DNA of 7,489 bases from JBFMHD01 sp040752395 [NCBI: Candidatus Hydrogenedentota bacterium]. Lineage in GTDB: Bacteria > JBFMHD01. How positions within the stretch are numbered: the first letter of the stretch is position 1; each line of letters opens with the position of its first letter. Shown here in pieces: positions 1 through 6,641 of the stretch. The notes beneath the pieces were generated by a model. That model saw only the letters and a program-made list of their open reading frames with translations. It had not been told where the DNA came from and ran no database searches. The stretch is from NCBI GenBank assembly GCA_040752395.1, contig JBFMHD010000136.1, positions 1 to 7,489 of the forward strand. Direction: 5' to 3'. The position numbers and the translations under genes were made by a program.

Positions 1-161
1 CCGTATCTTTCAATCTTTGTGCCTTTGCCTGCCTGCCGCGGCGGAGTGCGGCGCAGGCAGGTGCCTCTGTGCCTTTGAAAGTAAGAAGTAAGAAGTATCA
101 GAAAATGCAGGATGCAAAAATAATCTTTGAACATCTGAACTCTTGAACACCTGAACTCTTT
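1..161. repeat. Intergenic repeat tract downstream of the DUF3536 GH57 gene
   Basis: No gene is visible here. The stretch is a patchwork of short degenerate repeats: GTGCCTTT-type units at 16-27 and 62-76 that are split by a GC-rich palindrome, AAGTAAG heptamers at 79-99 (two exact units, then AAGTATC), and an octamer array at 129-160. The last is two 16-nt copies, GAACATCTGAACTCTT and GAACACCTGAACTCTT, with 15 of 16 bases identical. Much of 16-88 reappears in inverted orientation near 7291-7328. I see no classical hairpin-plus-T terminator for the gene that ends at 162. Confidence 0.8.
28..61. repeat. 34-nt GC-rich palindromic insertion element
   Basis: The termini CCTGCCTGC (28-36) and GCAGGCAGG (53-61) are a perfect 9-bp inverted repeat around a GC-rich core, and 28 of the 34 bases are G or C in an AT-rich setting. 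The flanks TTTGTGCCTTTG (16-27) and TGCCTCTGTGCCTTT (62-76) are directly joined, without this segment, in the reverse complement of 7302-7328. The element therefore looks inserted into an older repeat. It has no coding capacity. No target-site duplication can be assigned. Mobility is inferred. Confidence 0.65.
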
Positions 162-2705
162 TTATGGCCAGTTGAGGTAATCCGCGGATAGGATTTTTTT
201 ATATATTTCTATTTTGTCTTTAATAAATGAGGTATCGATATTTAAATAATTGCATACCCTCAAGAATGACATAATACCCTCAATTAAATCTTTATCCACA
301 TCGTCTGGCTCAGCATTTTTATCAACAATTTCTATTATCTTGCTATGTAAAAAGTCAAAAGCAAATTCCTGTATTTTATAGTATTCAGGCATCTTGTAAA
401 TGTTGTTCCCTGCAACGAGTTTTTCAAGTTTTGTAATGAGATTTTTATCGAGTTTCTCTTCATATTTGATCAGGTTATTAAGAATAACCTGCTGAAATAA
501 TCTACCTATCTCATCAAGCTGGATCTCTAATTTCAGGTCTTTTACTTCGATCAAAGATTTTAATATGCTATCAATATTTTTATCAGTGAGATTATGTTTA
601 GCTGATTTTAATTCTTCAATAAGTCTATGGCCTATAGTTAAAACCACTGGTGTTTTTAATTCATCAGGCATCCTCAGCCTTTCTCTCCTGCAAAAACCGA
701 TTAAATTCTTATTATCCTCATAAACTTTTCTAAACATCAATACCATCTCTGTTTTTAAACTTTTAATCATTTCTTCAAATAACTCGCATTTTTCATCGTA
801 TGGTAAATCACTTATAGAATAATGCGCTGGTGAACCAAATGATCTTATATTCTCCATTATCTCATATATGGTTTTTTTAGTTTTTCTCAAAGCATTAAAC
901 TTATTAATAATTTTATCAGCATCAACATCGCTATCCAACCAAACGTAACCATCAGGTTCGAACCCTGGTGTTTTATTGAAACACATCATTATGAATTTAT
1001 GTTTTTTTAATATATTATATTCAAATATCTCACCTTTATAGAATAGAAGTTTAAACCCATCTTCAGAGACTTCATCAATCTTTTCAAACTCAAGTTTATC
1101 ATTATATTTTATCTCATCTACCTTATTTTCACTAAAGACCACGGCTTTTAAAACCCTTATAGCGATTCTTTCAGCTGGAGGTATCTGTGAAGTTAAAACA
1201 AATTTTTCAAAAATAGTTTTACCATTACCCATCTCAGAAATATTGCTTTTAGCTTTAGCAAGTGTGGATAGTAATTCAGCAAGAATAATCTTTTCATCAG
1301 TAAAATCAGTAACAAACTCAATAGCTCGCAAAGCAAATTTCATATTCATAACAGGTTCGATACCTGATATATCACTGAAGAACCAGCCGCAGGAAGTAAA
1401 TGTCATCATAGCAAACTTTTGAGATTCGAGCAGTTTTAGTGCTTTTTCTCTGTTATTTATATCTTTATACGCTTCTTCTTCCATCTCATATTTTAGAAAA
1501 TCATCTTTATAAGAAGTCGATATCAATACCTCAATATAATGGTTTCTTGCCATCTCTGGTTTATGGAATAATTTTTTTCCCTCTCTCTTAAATATGGTCA
1601 TCAGCCTATCATTGAGTGTATCAAAAGCTTTACGTAATGGTTTACGCCATTTCTGATTCCAGCCCTGCTTGCTATCAGTCGTACAGCCGCAATCATCTCG
1701 CCATCGTTCCACGCCATGAGCACATGACCATGATGATGTTGGTTTAAGTTCAACCTCAAATTTGGGGGTGTTATTATTAAGATATGCAGTAAAATTAGTA
1801 ATATTTAAGTTCAGATTTTTCAGTTTTATATCAATTAATGCAGATAGACACATATCACCAAATTTTTCATGATGGCCATAAGACTCACCGTCAGTTACAA
1901 TCGAGATAAGGTAATCGACTTCTTTTTTTTCATAATTTTTGGCTGTGCTTGCTATCCTTTCAGCAAAATTATCTGCGCTTCTTAACAACCCTTCAAACGC
2001 CACAGCCTGCGATATGTTTTTATCATAAAAGAAAACATCAATATATTTATCTTTTAGTTCTTCGTTATTTTCATCTTTTAAGAAAATCCTGTAAGGCACT
2101 GATGTATCAATATTACCTGCTGATACGTCTTCCCAGAGCTCAGCATCAAATGCTTTTATCTTCAAAGCTTGGCCTGGTGATAAAATAACATATTTCATTC
2201 CGAACCTATGTAAAACATTCAATGTTTCATAGCAGATAGCTGTTTCAGAAAGCCACATCGCTTCAGGGTCGCGGTTAAAATGAAATCTGAAATCCTCGAT
2301 ACCCCAATAAACCTGTGTCTCTTTATCAGTTTCGTTAGCAAGCGGCATAATAACATGGTTATAAACCTGTGCAATCGCATTACCATAACCAAGCCTCTCA
2401 ATACTCTTTTTATCAGCTTCAATAATCTTATCATAAATCTCTTTATGATATTTTCTTATATAATCCATTAGCGTTGGACCAATATTAAAACTGATATATT
2501 CAAAATTATTAATGAGGGCAACGATTCTACCAATCGGATTTAAAACCCTTGATACAACATTGGGTCTATAACATTCAGCGGTTATCCGCTGGTTCCAGTC
2601 GTGAAACGGATAAGCTGAAGCCTGATGTTCAATAACACCAAGCCATGGATTTTCGCGAGGTGGCTGATAAAAATGGCCATGAATAACAAGAGCACCACGG
2701 TTCAT
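162..2705 (-). CDS. GH57 family glycoside hydrolase with DUF3536 region (putative alpha-amylase/alpha-glucan enzyme)
   Basis: This 847-residue protein is probably a cytoplasmic retaining alpha-glucan hydrolase or transferase; its substrate is unknown. The GH57 (beta/alpha)7-type domain covers about residues 5-300. HGHFYQPP (9-16) is the first GH57 motif. GNAIAQVYNHVIMPLA (108-123) matches the second. WLSETA (151-156) carries E154, the likely nucleophile. TDGESYGHHE (271-280) carries D272 or E274 as the likely acid/base. A Cys-rich stretch with C328, C339 and C341 and a long helical C-terminus correspond to DUF3536. There is no signal peptide or membrane helix. The ATG is preceded 10 nt upstream by AGAGGGG (2716-2722), and repeat DNA starts just beyond, so no longer start is likely. 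The gene lies 301 bp downstream of the branching enzyme on the same strand. No clear promoter is seen in that gap, so read-through from the upstream genes is possible. Family assignment is secure; activity is inferred. Confidence 0.9.
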   Translation of the reverse strand: MNRGALVIHGHFYQPPRENPWLGVIEHQASAYPFHDWNQRITAECYRPNVVSRVLNPIGRIVALINNFEYISFNIGPTLMDYIRKYHKEIYDKIIEADKKSIERLGYGNAIAQVYNHVIMPLANETDKETQVYWGIEDFRFHFNRDPEAMWLSETAICYETLNVLHRFGMKYVILSPGQALKIKAFDAELWEDVSAGNIDTSVPYRIFLKDENNEELKDKYIDVFFYDKNISQAVAFEGLLRSADNFAERIASTAKNYEKKEVDYLISIVTDGESYGHHEKFGDMCLSALIDIKLKNLNLNITNFTAYLNNNTPKFEVELKPTSSWSCAHGVERWRDDCGCTTDSKQGWNQKWRKPLRKAFDTLNDRLMTIFKREGKKLFHKPEMARNHYIEVLISTSYKDDFLKYEMEEEAYKDINNREKALKLLESQKFAMMTFTSCGWFFSDISGIEPVMNMKFALRAIEFVTDFTDEKIILAELLSTLAKAKSNISEMGNGKTIFEKFVLTSQIPPAERIAIRVLKAVVFSENKVDEIKYNDKLEFEKIDEVSEDGFKLLFYKGEIFEYNILKKHKFIMMCFNKTPGFEPDGYVWLDSDVDADKIINKFNALRKTKKTIYEIMENIRSFGSPAHYSISDLPYDEKCELFEEMIKSLKTEMVLMFRKVYEDNKNLIGFCRRERLRMPDELKTPVVLTIGHRLIEELKSAKHNLTDKNIDSILKSLIEVKDLKLEIQLDEIGRLFQQVILNNLIKYEEKLDKNLITKLEKLVAGNNIYKMPEYYKIQEFAFDFLHSKIIEIVDKNAEPDDVDKDLIEGIMSFLRVCNYLNIDTSFIKDKIEIYKKILSADYLNWP

Positions 2706-2726
2706 CGACGCTATTCCCCTCTGAAA

Positions 2727-2801
2727 AAGTAAGAAGTAAGAAGTGGGAAGTGAGAAGTATCAGGACAGGCTACAGGCTACGGACTACAGCCGGCTGGAGC
2801 C
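2727..2801. repeat. Heptamer array (AAGTRRG units) with AGCCGGCT palindrome, inverted copy of 7225-7299
   Basis: Five consecutive heptamers, AAGTAAG, AAGTAAG, AAGTGGG, AAGTGAG and AAGTATC, run from 2727 to 2761. They are followed by AGGACAG and GCTACAG-type units and a centre AGCCGGCT (2788-2795). Bases 2734-2771 match the reverse complement of 7262-7299 at 37 of 38 positions, and 2784-2801 matches the reverse complement of 7225-7242 at nearly all positions. The array begins only about 20 bp upstream of the DUF3536 start codon, so it occupies the place where a promoter for that gene would lie. Confidence 0.8.
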
Positions 2802-2823
2802 AAAAGCCCAAAGACTGCTGAAA

Positions 2824-2890
2824 AGTCTTGAGTCTTGAGTCTTGAGTCTCGAGTCCTGTTTTGACTCACGACTTGCGACTCACAACTCTT
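2824..2890. repeat. Inverted heptamer arrays forming a long foldback
   Basis: Five heptamers run from 2824 to 2858: AGTCTTG three times, then AGTCTCG and AGTCCTG. They are followed by four heptamers of the complementary type at 2863-2890: GACTCAC, GACTTGC, GACTCAC and AACTCTT. Bases 2830-2855 can pair with 2863-2888 without bulges around a 7-nt loop. About 21 of the 26 positions pair, two of them as G-U. There is no T-tract typical of an intrinsic terminator, but the hairpin lies between two same-strand genes and could affect read-through or mRNA stability. Confidence 0.7.
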
Positions 2891-2938
2891 TTCATATCAT
2901 CTTTAGTTTTTCATCCTTTGTGTAGAACGCAAAAACGC

Positions 2939-2983
2939 AATAACCCAATAACCCAATTATCTTGCCTCTTGCCTCTTGCCTCT
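2939..2983. repeat. Octamer (AATAACCC) and heptamer (CTTGCCT) tandem repeats
   Basis: AATAACCC occurs about 2.4 times at 2939-2957, and CTTGCCT occurs slightly more than three times at 2961-2983. This finishes the repeat-filled 301-bp gap between the two GH57 genes. No ORF with coding character is seen in the gap on either strand. Confidence 0.8.
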
Positions 2984-3006
2984 ATATATCACTTATAACA
3001 GGGGCG

Positions 3007-4599
3007 TTACAAATACACCCTGTAATCGATATTCGGAAAAATATTGTTTCGATATTCAAGATTAGCTAAAAAGTTAATATCTATCTCATTTCTTCTAATC
3101 ATATTATTTAGAGTAAAGAGGTTCTGGCAATGTTCGTTGGTTCGCTTTGTTGCATAATCAACTACTGTACCTGTTTTCATAATAAACGCCCAGTCAGAAG
3201 ACTGCGCTAAAAGTAATTCTCTGCAAGCTTGATTAAGACTGCGTTTAACCAATGAAGAAGGAGCACCCCATTTAAATTCCTCTGCAAGCTGAACCATAAT
3301 ATCAGCTGCTTCGTGAAGATGTTTATAAATCCAGTCATTAGTATCATTCAGCCAGAATTCAGCATAACCTTTATATCCCCAGGATGAATAAGAGGGTATA
3401 GCCATCTGGTTTTTAGTGTAAATCTGTAAATATTCCGGTGGTGTAATAAGCTCAAGCACTCTTGAATCCCGATAGACCTTTCTTAAAACATATTCAAGAA
3501 AAAGTGGTCCTTCATACCACCAGTGGCCGAATAATTCAGCATCATAGGGTGAGACAATGATAGGCGGTCTATCCATAAGTGTATTTAAGTATTCAACCTG
3601 TTTTTCCCGATTAAACATAAAATTACCAGAATGTTCTTCGACCCTTTCTAAAGCTTTTTGTGGGATATATGGTTTTTTTTGATCAAGCGGTGCACCTGTG
3701 ATACGGTAATATTTAATCCCGACATTTTTTCGCATCCCGCTTTCGTGGATGTATGGTCTGATATAATCAAAATCAAGGTCATAGCCTACATCGCGATAGA
3801 ATTCTCTGTAATAATAATCACCTGGGTAGCCTTCAAAAGAACTCCATACCTGTCGCGAGGATTCAATATCTCTACCAAAAGCAGCAACACCGCTTGGGCA
3901 ATAAAGCGGGGCAAAGATGCCATACTTTGGTCTGTGTGAAGCATAGATAACAGCATGGCTGTCAACAAAAAAGTAGCGTATATTATTTTCTTTAAGTATC
4001 TCATCATCGCCTGGATTATAACCACATTCAGCAAGCCAGAGCCCATTAGGTTTGATACCAAATGTATCTTTATGTAATTGTGATGCTACTTTTATCTGTG
4101 CAGCTACAGCGTTACGGTTTATGCCCATAAGCGGTAAAAATCCGTGAGTTGCACAACATGTTACAATGTGTAGATTACCTGCATCTTGAATTCTCTTAAA
4201 GCCGAGAGTAAGGTCTCTTTTATATTTATCAACAAACATATATCTACATTTACGAAATTTATCAAGATACATAAGTGCGGTTGAATGAAATTCAGGGATG
4301 AACCTCGTTCTGTGTACTTCTTTTTCAGCTAATTCTATTAATTTTTCGATCCGCTTTATGTATCTTGATTGAAGCAACTCATCTCTTAACATAGAGATAA
4401 GCGGCGGCGTTATCGACATCGTTATTCTGAAATCCACACCTTCATTGATCAGCTTTTCAAACGAATCAAGTAAAGGTACGTAAGTTTCAGTTATGGCTTC
4501 GTAAAACCAGTCTTCTTCAAGAAAATCTTCATATTCAGGATGTCTGATAAAAGGAAGATGTGCATGAAGAACAAAACAAAGAAATCCCTGTTTAGCCAT
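3007..4599 (-). CDS. GH57 1,4-alpha-glucan branching enzyme (DUF1957 C-terminus)
   Basis: The family cleaves an alpha-1,4 glucan and transfers the piece to form an alpha-1,6 branch, as in glycogen synthesis in the cytoplasm. The 530 residues fit the usual length. HAHLPFIRHPE (12-22) is GH57 motif I. EFHSTALMYL (103-112) follows. CCATHGFLPL (148-157) is the motif II region. GLWLAECGY (186-194) holds the nucleophile E191. SPYDAELFGHWW (350-361) holds the acid/base D353. SSWG lies near 406-409. The C-terminal helical part with LNQACRELLLAQSSDWAF (455-472) is the DUF1957 module typical of characterised GH57 branching enzymes. Its ATG lies 1 nt beyond the TGA of the DUF4912 gene. AGGAGA (4613-4618) lies 13 nt upstream inside that gene, and a weaker GGGTGAG abuts the ATG, so translational coupling is likely. 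There is no signal peptide. A GH57 amylase or 4-alpha-glucanotransferase is the alternative, but the DUF1957 tail argues for branching. Confidence 0.93.
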   Translation of the reverse strand: MAKQGFLCFVLHAHLPFIRHPEYEDFLEEDWFYEAITETYVPLLDSFEKLINEGVDFRITMSITPPLISMLRDELLQSRYIKRIEKLIELAEKEVHRTRFIPEFHSTALMYLDKFRKCRYMFVDKYKRDLTLGFKRIQDAGNLHIVTCCATHGFLPLMGINRNAVAAQIKVASQLHKDTFGIKPNGLWLAECGYNPGDDEILKENNIRYFFVDSHAVIYASHRPKYGIFAPLYCPSGVAAFGRDIESSRQVWSSFEGYPGDYYYREFYRDVGYDLDFDYIRPYIHESGMRKNVGIKYYRITGAPLDQKKPYIPQKALERVEEHSGNFMFNREKQVEYLNTLMDRPPIIVSPYDAELFGHWWYEGPLFLEYVLRKVYRDSRVLELITPPEYLQIYTKNQMAIPSYSSWGYKGYAEFWLNDTNDWIYKHLHEAADIMVQLAEEFKWGAPSSLVKRSLNQACRELLLAQSSDWAFIMKTGTVVDYATKRTNEHCQNLFTLNNMIRRNEIDINFLANLEYRNNIFPNIDYRVYL

Positions 4600-4600
4600 C

Positions 4601-5695
4601 TCACCCTGTCTTTCTCCTGACCTCGATCGGTATCCTTTTTATATCAGATATCCCCTGTTTTTTAGCTTCTACATCAAGTTTATGAACACCATCTTTCAAA
4701 GCAAACCTTACAGAGAAAGTTCCATCAGGGTTTACTTTTATCTTATTAGAAGCTACAGTTACCTCGCAGCCAAGAGATGCATAACCATAAAGCACAAGGT
4801 CAGTATTAACAAGCAGCTTAATCTCTTCTTTTTTTTGTTGTGGTCTTCCTTTTTTAGGTTTTTCTCTTACAAGAGCTTGAGAACCCCACGAAGAGACAGC
4901 CTCACTTGCTAACGCCATCTCAAGCCCTTTTAATTCGCCAGGAACGTGCCTTATAGCAAGACTCGGTACCTCAGCACTTGAAGCACCTATCTTCTGCATA
5001 CCTGAAGCCTCAAGTAGTTCCTTGTAGGTTTCCTCAACTATCATCCAGTTCTCATCGATTCTATCAGAGACTTTACCTCGAGGCACAGAAATTGTGTTAG
5101 ATAAAAGAGCCCTGATAAAAGTGCCACTCGGCGTTCTATAACCAAGTTCAGCCAAATAATTTCTATCAGTACCCCAGACATTAATATGTCTTGTTCCGAG
5201 TCTTGTATTAACATCTATATCCCAGCTTGCATGCGAGTTGGTACCATTAAAAACTATATCTGTTACATCATGCATCCTCAAAATAATGGTACTCCTTTTA
5301 AATGTCTCTTCACCTATCTTTTTTCTTATTTTCTGAATCGATTTCTCAGTTAATTCCCAGTATGCAAAGACCCAGTGCGGATCCCTGACAAGAAGAAGAA
5401 GCCTATCTTTACCATATTCTTTTGGTAATTGTGGGACATAGGGTCCTGGGATCCTTGAAGGCGGTGCTTGAGTCGGAGCTACCACTGATGCAGGTTGAGA
5501 AGATACTTGCTTTGTCTCTGATTTTTTAAGCAATTCCTCTTTTCTCTTTCTCTCTTTTTCATCCTGTTTTTCTTTGTCAAGGATAGCCTCAATAATCTCT
5601 CCTTTTTTCATCTTCTTTGTTATGAATAATCCCTTATCTTTTGCAACCTCAAACAACTCATCCTTGGTCATTTTACTTAAATCCTGAGCAGTCAT
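4601..5695 (-). CDS. DUF4912 domain protein with Rho-N/SAP-like N-terminus
   Basis: The protein has 364 residues and unknown function. Residues 5-41 (LSKMTKDELFEVAKDKG onward) resemble the small helical Rho N-terminal/SAP-like fold. A charged helix (40-60) and a Pro-rich linker (about 65-91) follow. DUF4912 starts at YGKDRLLLLVRDPHWVFAYWE (94-114) and extends to roughly 230. A Lys-rich stretch containing KKGRP precedes a C-terminal beta-rich domain (about 289-364) with NPDGTFSVRFALKDG, resembling Ig-like accessory domains. The ATG at 5693-5695 is chosen because GGAGGG (5703-5708) sits 7-8 nt upstream. The in-frame TTG at 5708-5710 would place this ribosome site inside the gene. It is the first gene of the minus-strand block and nearly overlaps the branching enzyme. 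In the family, DUF4912 genes often neighbour GH57 genes, which suggests a role in glucan metabolism. Nucleic-acid binding through the N-terminus is only a possibility. Confidence 0.85.
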   Translation of the reverse strand: MTAQDLSKMTKDELFEVAKDKGLFITKKMKKGEIIEAILDKEKQDEKERKRKEELLKKSETKQVSSQPASVVAPTQAPPSRIPGPYVPQLPKEYGKDRLLLLVRDPHWVFAYWELTEKSIQKIRKKIGEETFKRSTIILRMHDVTDIVFNGTNSHASWDIDVNTRLGTRHINVWGTDRNYLAELGYRTPSGTFIRALLSNTISVPRGKVSDRIDENWMIVEETYKELLEASGMQKIGASSAEVPSLAIRHVPGELKGLEMALASEAVSSWGSQALVREKPKKGRPQQKKEEIKLLVNTDLVLYGYASLGCEVTVASNKIKVNPDGTFSVRFALKDGVHKLDVEAKKQGISDIKRIPIEVRRKTG

Positions 5696-5702
5696 AACTT
5701 TA

Positions 5703-5708
5703 CCCTCC
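5703..5708 (-). promoter_or_regulatory. Strong Shine-Dalgarno site fixing the DUF4912 start
   Basis: The minus strand reads GGAGGG followed by TAAAGTT and then ATG, an ideal spacing of 7-8 nt. This decides in favour of the ATG at 5695 over the upstream TTG at 5710. It is the best ribosome site in the window. Confidence 0.85.
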
Positions 5709-5775
5709 AACTTAAAAAAATAATACCCTCTCTATTATTTAACATTATGTCAATATCATGGCTATCTGATATTTT

Positions 5776-5814
5776 AATTGTGTGGGATTTTCATTTTTTG
5801 TCAAGGTTTGTCAA
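5776..5814 (-). promoter_or_regulatory. Candidate promoter region with tandem TTGACAAA boxes for the glucan gene block
   Basis: On the minus strand TTGACAAA occurs twice, at 5807-5814 and 5797-5804, exactly 10 bp apart. From the second box, a 17-nt spacer leads to ACAATT (5776-5781), a modest -10 match. A third TTGACA lies at 5748-5753 without a well-spaced -10. The 10-bp phasing would also fit a repressor or activator binding to one face of the helix. The assignment rests on motif and location only. Confidence 0.35.
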
Positions 5815-5881
5815 ATTTTTTTTAAAGATTTTTCTGTTAATACATATACGCCATAGGCATATGCGGAGATTCAGGATTTAC

Positions 5882-5951
5882 CACTACATTATCTTGATTA
5901 TATTGAAATTACAAAAAATAAAAAAATGTAGTGAGCATCTTTAGATGCGAT
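5882..5951. repeat. CACTACATT hairpin element, copy 1
   Basis: CACTACATT (5882-5890) and AATGTAGTG (5925-5933) form a perfect 9-bp inverted repeat around an AT-rich 34-nt loop. A tight second hairpin follows, GCATCT-TT-AGATGC (5935-5948). The element recurs as copy 2 at 6659-6718 in the same orientation. Across 60 aligned bases there is one substitution, and copy 1 has two extra segments of 9 nt and 1 nt. It lies in the divergent control region between the DUF4912 gene and greA. Confidence 0.85.
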
Positions 5952-5958
5952 GACTATC

Positions 5959-5975
5959 TTTTTCAGAGACCTCTT
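5959..5975 (-). repeat. 17-nt inverted repeat arm upstream of greA
   Basis: The minus strand reads AAGAGGTCTCTGAAAAA, matching AAGAGGTCTTTGAAAAA at 6590-6606 on the plus strand at 16 of 17 positions. The two arms enclose greA, and the downstream arm is the first half of its terminator. The upstream arm sits directly beside CACTACATT copy 1. Confidence 0.7.
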
Positions 5976-6054
5976 TATTAGATTTCTGGAACATTGAACA
6001 AATATCATGACCCTTTTTTGATAAAACTGAAAGTAATAGGTGTGGGGAAAAATA

Positions 6055-6084
6055 TTGACAAAAAGTTAATACTTTGAGTATTTT
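6055..6084 (+). promoter_or_regulatory. Sigma-70-type promoter of greA
   Basis: A perfect TTGACA (6055-6060) is followed after 18 nt by TATTTT (6079-6084), which matches the -10 consensus at four of six positions. The start of transcription is predicted near 6091, so the leader before the ATG at 6102 would be only about 11 nt long and contains no Shine-Dalgarno sequence. Confidence 0.6.
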
Positions 6085-6101
6085 AAAAGATATAAAATAA
6101 A

Positions 6102-6578
6102 ATGGAAAAGATATATCTTACTAAAAATCAGTTTAATAAAATAAAAGAGCAAATCTTTGAAATACAGGCTGAATTAAAAAAACTTAGCGAGGATATACCT
6201 AAATTTGCTTCGCAGGGAGATTTAAGTGAAAATGCGGAATATCAATATGCAAAAGAACGACAGCGAATTTTATTTACAAGGATAGATGAATTGAATGAAA
6301 GGTTATCAAGGACAGTAGTGATAAACATAGCTGAAGAAATACCCGTGGAAGTGGGTGTCGGCACTACAGCGACATTAATTAATTTGGATACTAATAAAGA
6401 AGAGATATATCATATTGTTGGTGATGGTGATTTTGATTTTGATAAGGCTGAGATACCAAGTAGCGGACCATTTGCTAGTTCTTTTATTGGTTGTAGAGTG
6501 AATGATGAGGTTAAGGTTACTATCCCTGGAGGTACTTTTAGATACATAATAAAGGATATCAAAAGATACGAAAACTAA
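6102..6578 (+). CDS. greA: Transcription elongation factor GreA
   Basis: GreA enters the RNA polymerase secondary channel and stimulates cleavage of the backtracked transcript 3' end, rescuing stalled complexes. The 158 residues equal the usual length. The N-terminal coiled coil spans about residues 1-75. Its tip carries GDLSENAEY (39-47) with D40 and E43, equivalent to the catalytic D41 and E44 of E. coli GreA. The FKBP-like C-terminal domain starts near residue 80 and includes ATLINLDTNKEEIYHIVG and the IPGGTFRYIIKDI ending. The ATG is fixed by alignment to the family start, although only A/T-rich sequence without a ribosome site precedes it. The gene has its own promoter and a terminator, so it appears monocistronic. 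It is bracketed by repeat elements on both sides. Assignment to GreA and not GreB rests on its length and general similarity. Confidence 0.95.
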   Translation: MEKIYLTKNQFNKIKEQIFEIQAELKKLSEDIPKFASQGDLSENAEYQYAKERQRILFTRIDELNERLSRTVVINIAEEIPVEVGVGTTATLINLDTNKEEIYHIVGDGDFDFDKAEIPSSGPFASSFIGCRVNDEVKVTIPGGTFRYIIKDIKRYEN

Positions 6579-6589
6579 TTTATAAAATT

Positions 6590-6606
6590 AAGAGGTCTTT
6601 GAAAAA
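6590..6606 (+). repeat. 17-nt inverted repeat arm downstream of greA
   Basis: AAGAGGTCTTTGAAAAA is the partner of the minus-strand sequence at 5959-5975 (16 of 17). It begins 12 nt after the greA stop codon and supplies the first arm of the greA terminator. Confidence 0.7.
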
Positions 6607-6617
6607 CCTCATTTTTT
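6592..6617 (+). terminator. Rho-independent terminator of greA
   Basis: GAGGT (6592-6596) pairs with ACCTC (6606-6610). After a C-A mismatch two inner T-A pairs extend the stem. A run of six T follows at 6612-6617. The structure begins 14 nt after the greA stop. The stem is short, so termination may be partial. Confidence 0.65.
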
Positions 6618-6641
6618 AAAAACGGGGCTAAAGTCTAAAGA

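Noticed and set aside
28-61. Intrinsic terminator of the DUF3536 gene
   Set aside because: The GC-rich palindrome has no T-run on either strand, lies more than 100 bp beyond the stop codon, and behaves as an insertion relative to 7291-7328.
1949-2471. Three ORFs of 63-79 codons within the DUF3536 gene
   Set aside because: They are out-of-frame or opposite-strand shadows of a clear GH57 gene, with no recognisable domains.
2727-2983. CRISPR-like array
   Set aside because: Units are 7-8 bp and contiguous, with no 23-45 nt repeats, no unique spacers and no cas genes.
3658-4061. Two ORFs of 91-93 codons within the branching enzyme gene
   Set aside because: They overlap the catalytic region of the enzyme in other frames and have no ribosome site or family similarity.
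4682-4912. Plus-strand ORF of 76 codons within the DUF4912 gene
   Set aside because: It is antisense to a well-supported coding sequence, with low-complexity Phe/Leu/Arg-rich content.
5696-5710. TTG start giving five extra residues to the DUF4912 protein
   Set aside because: The extra codons contain the GGAGGG ribosome site itself. The ATG at 5695 has ideal spacing to it.
5747-5944. Plus-strand ORF of 65 codons in the divergent control region
   Set aside because: It has hydrophobic AT-driven composition, no Shine-Dalgarno site, and ends inside the CACTACATT repeat. It covers promoter-like sequence of the opposite strand.
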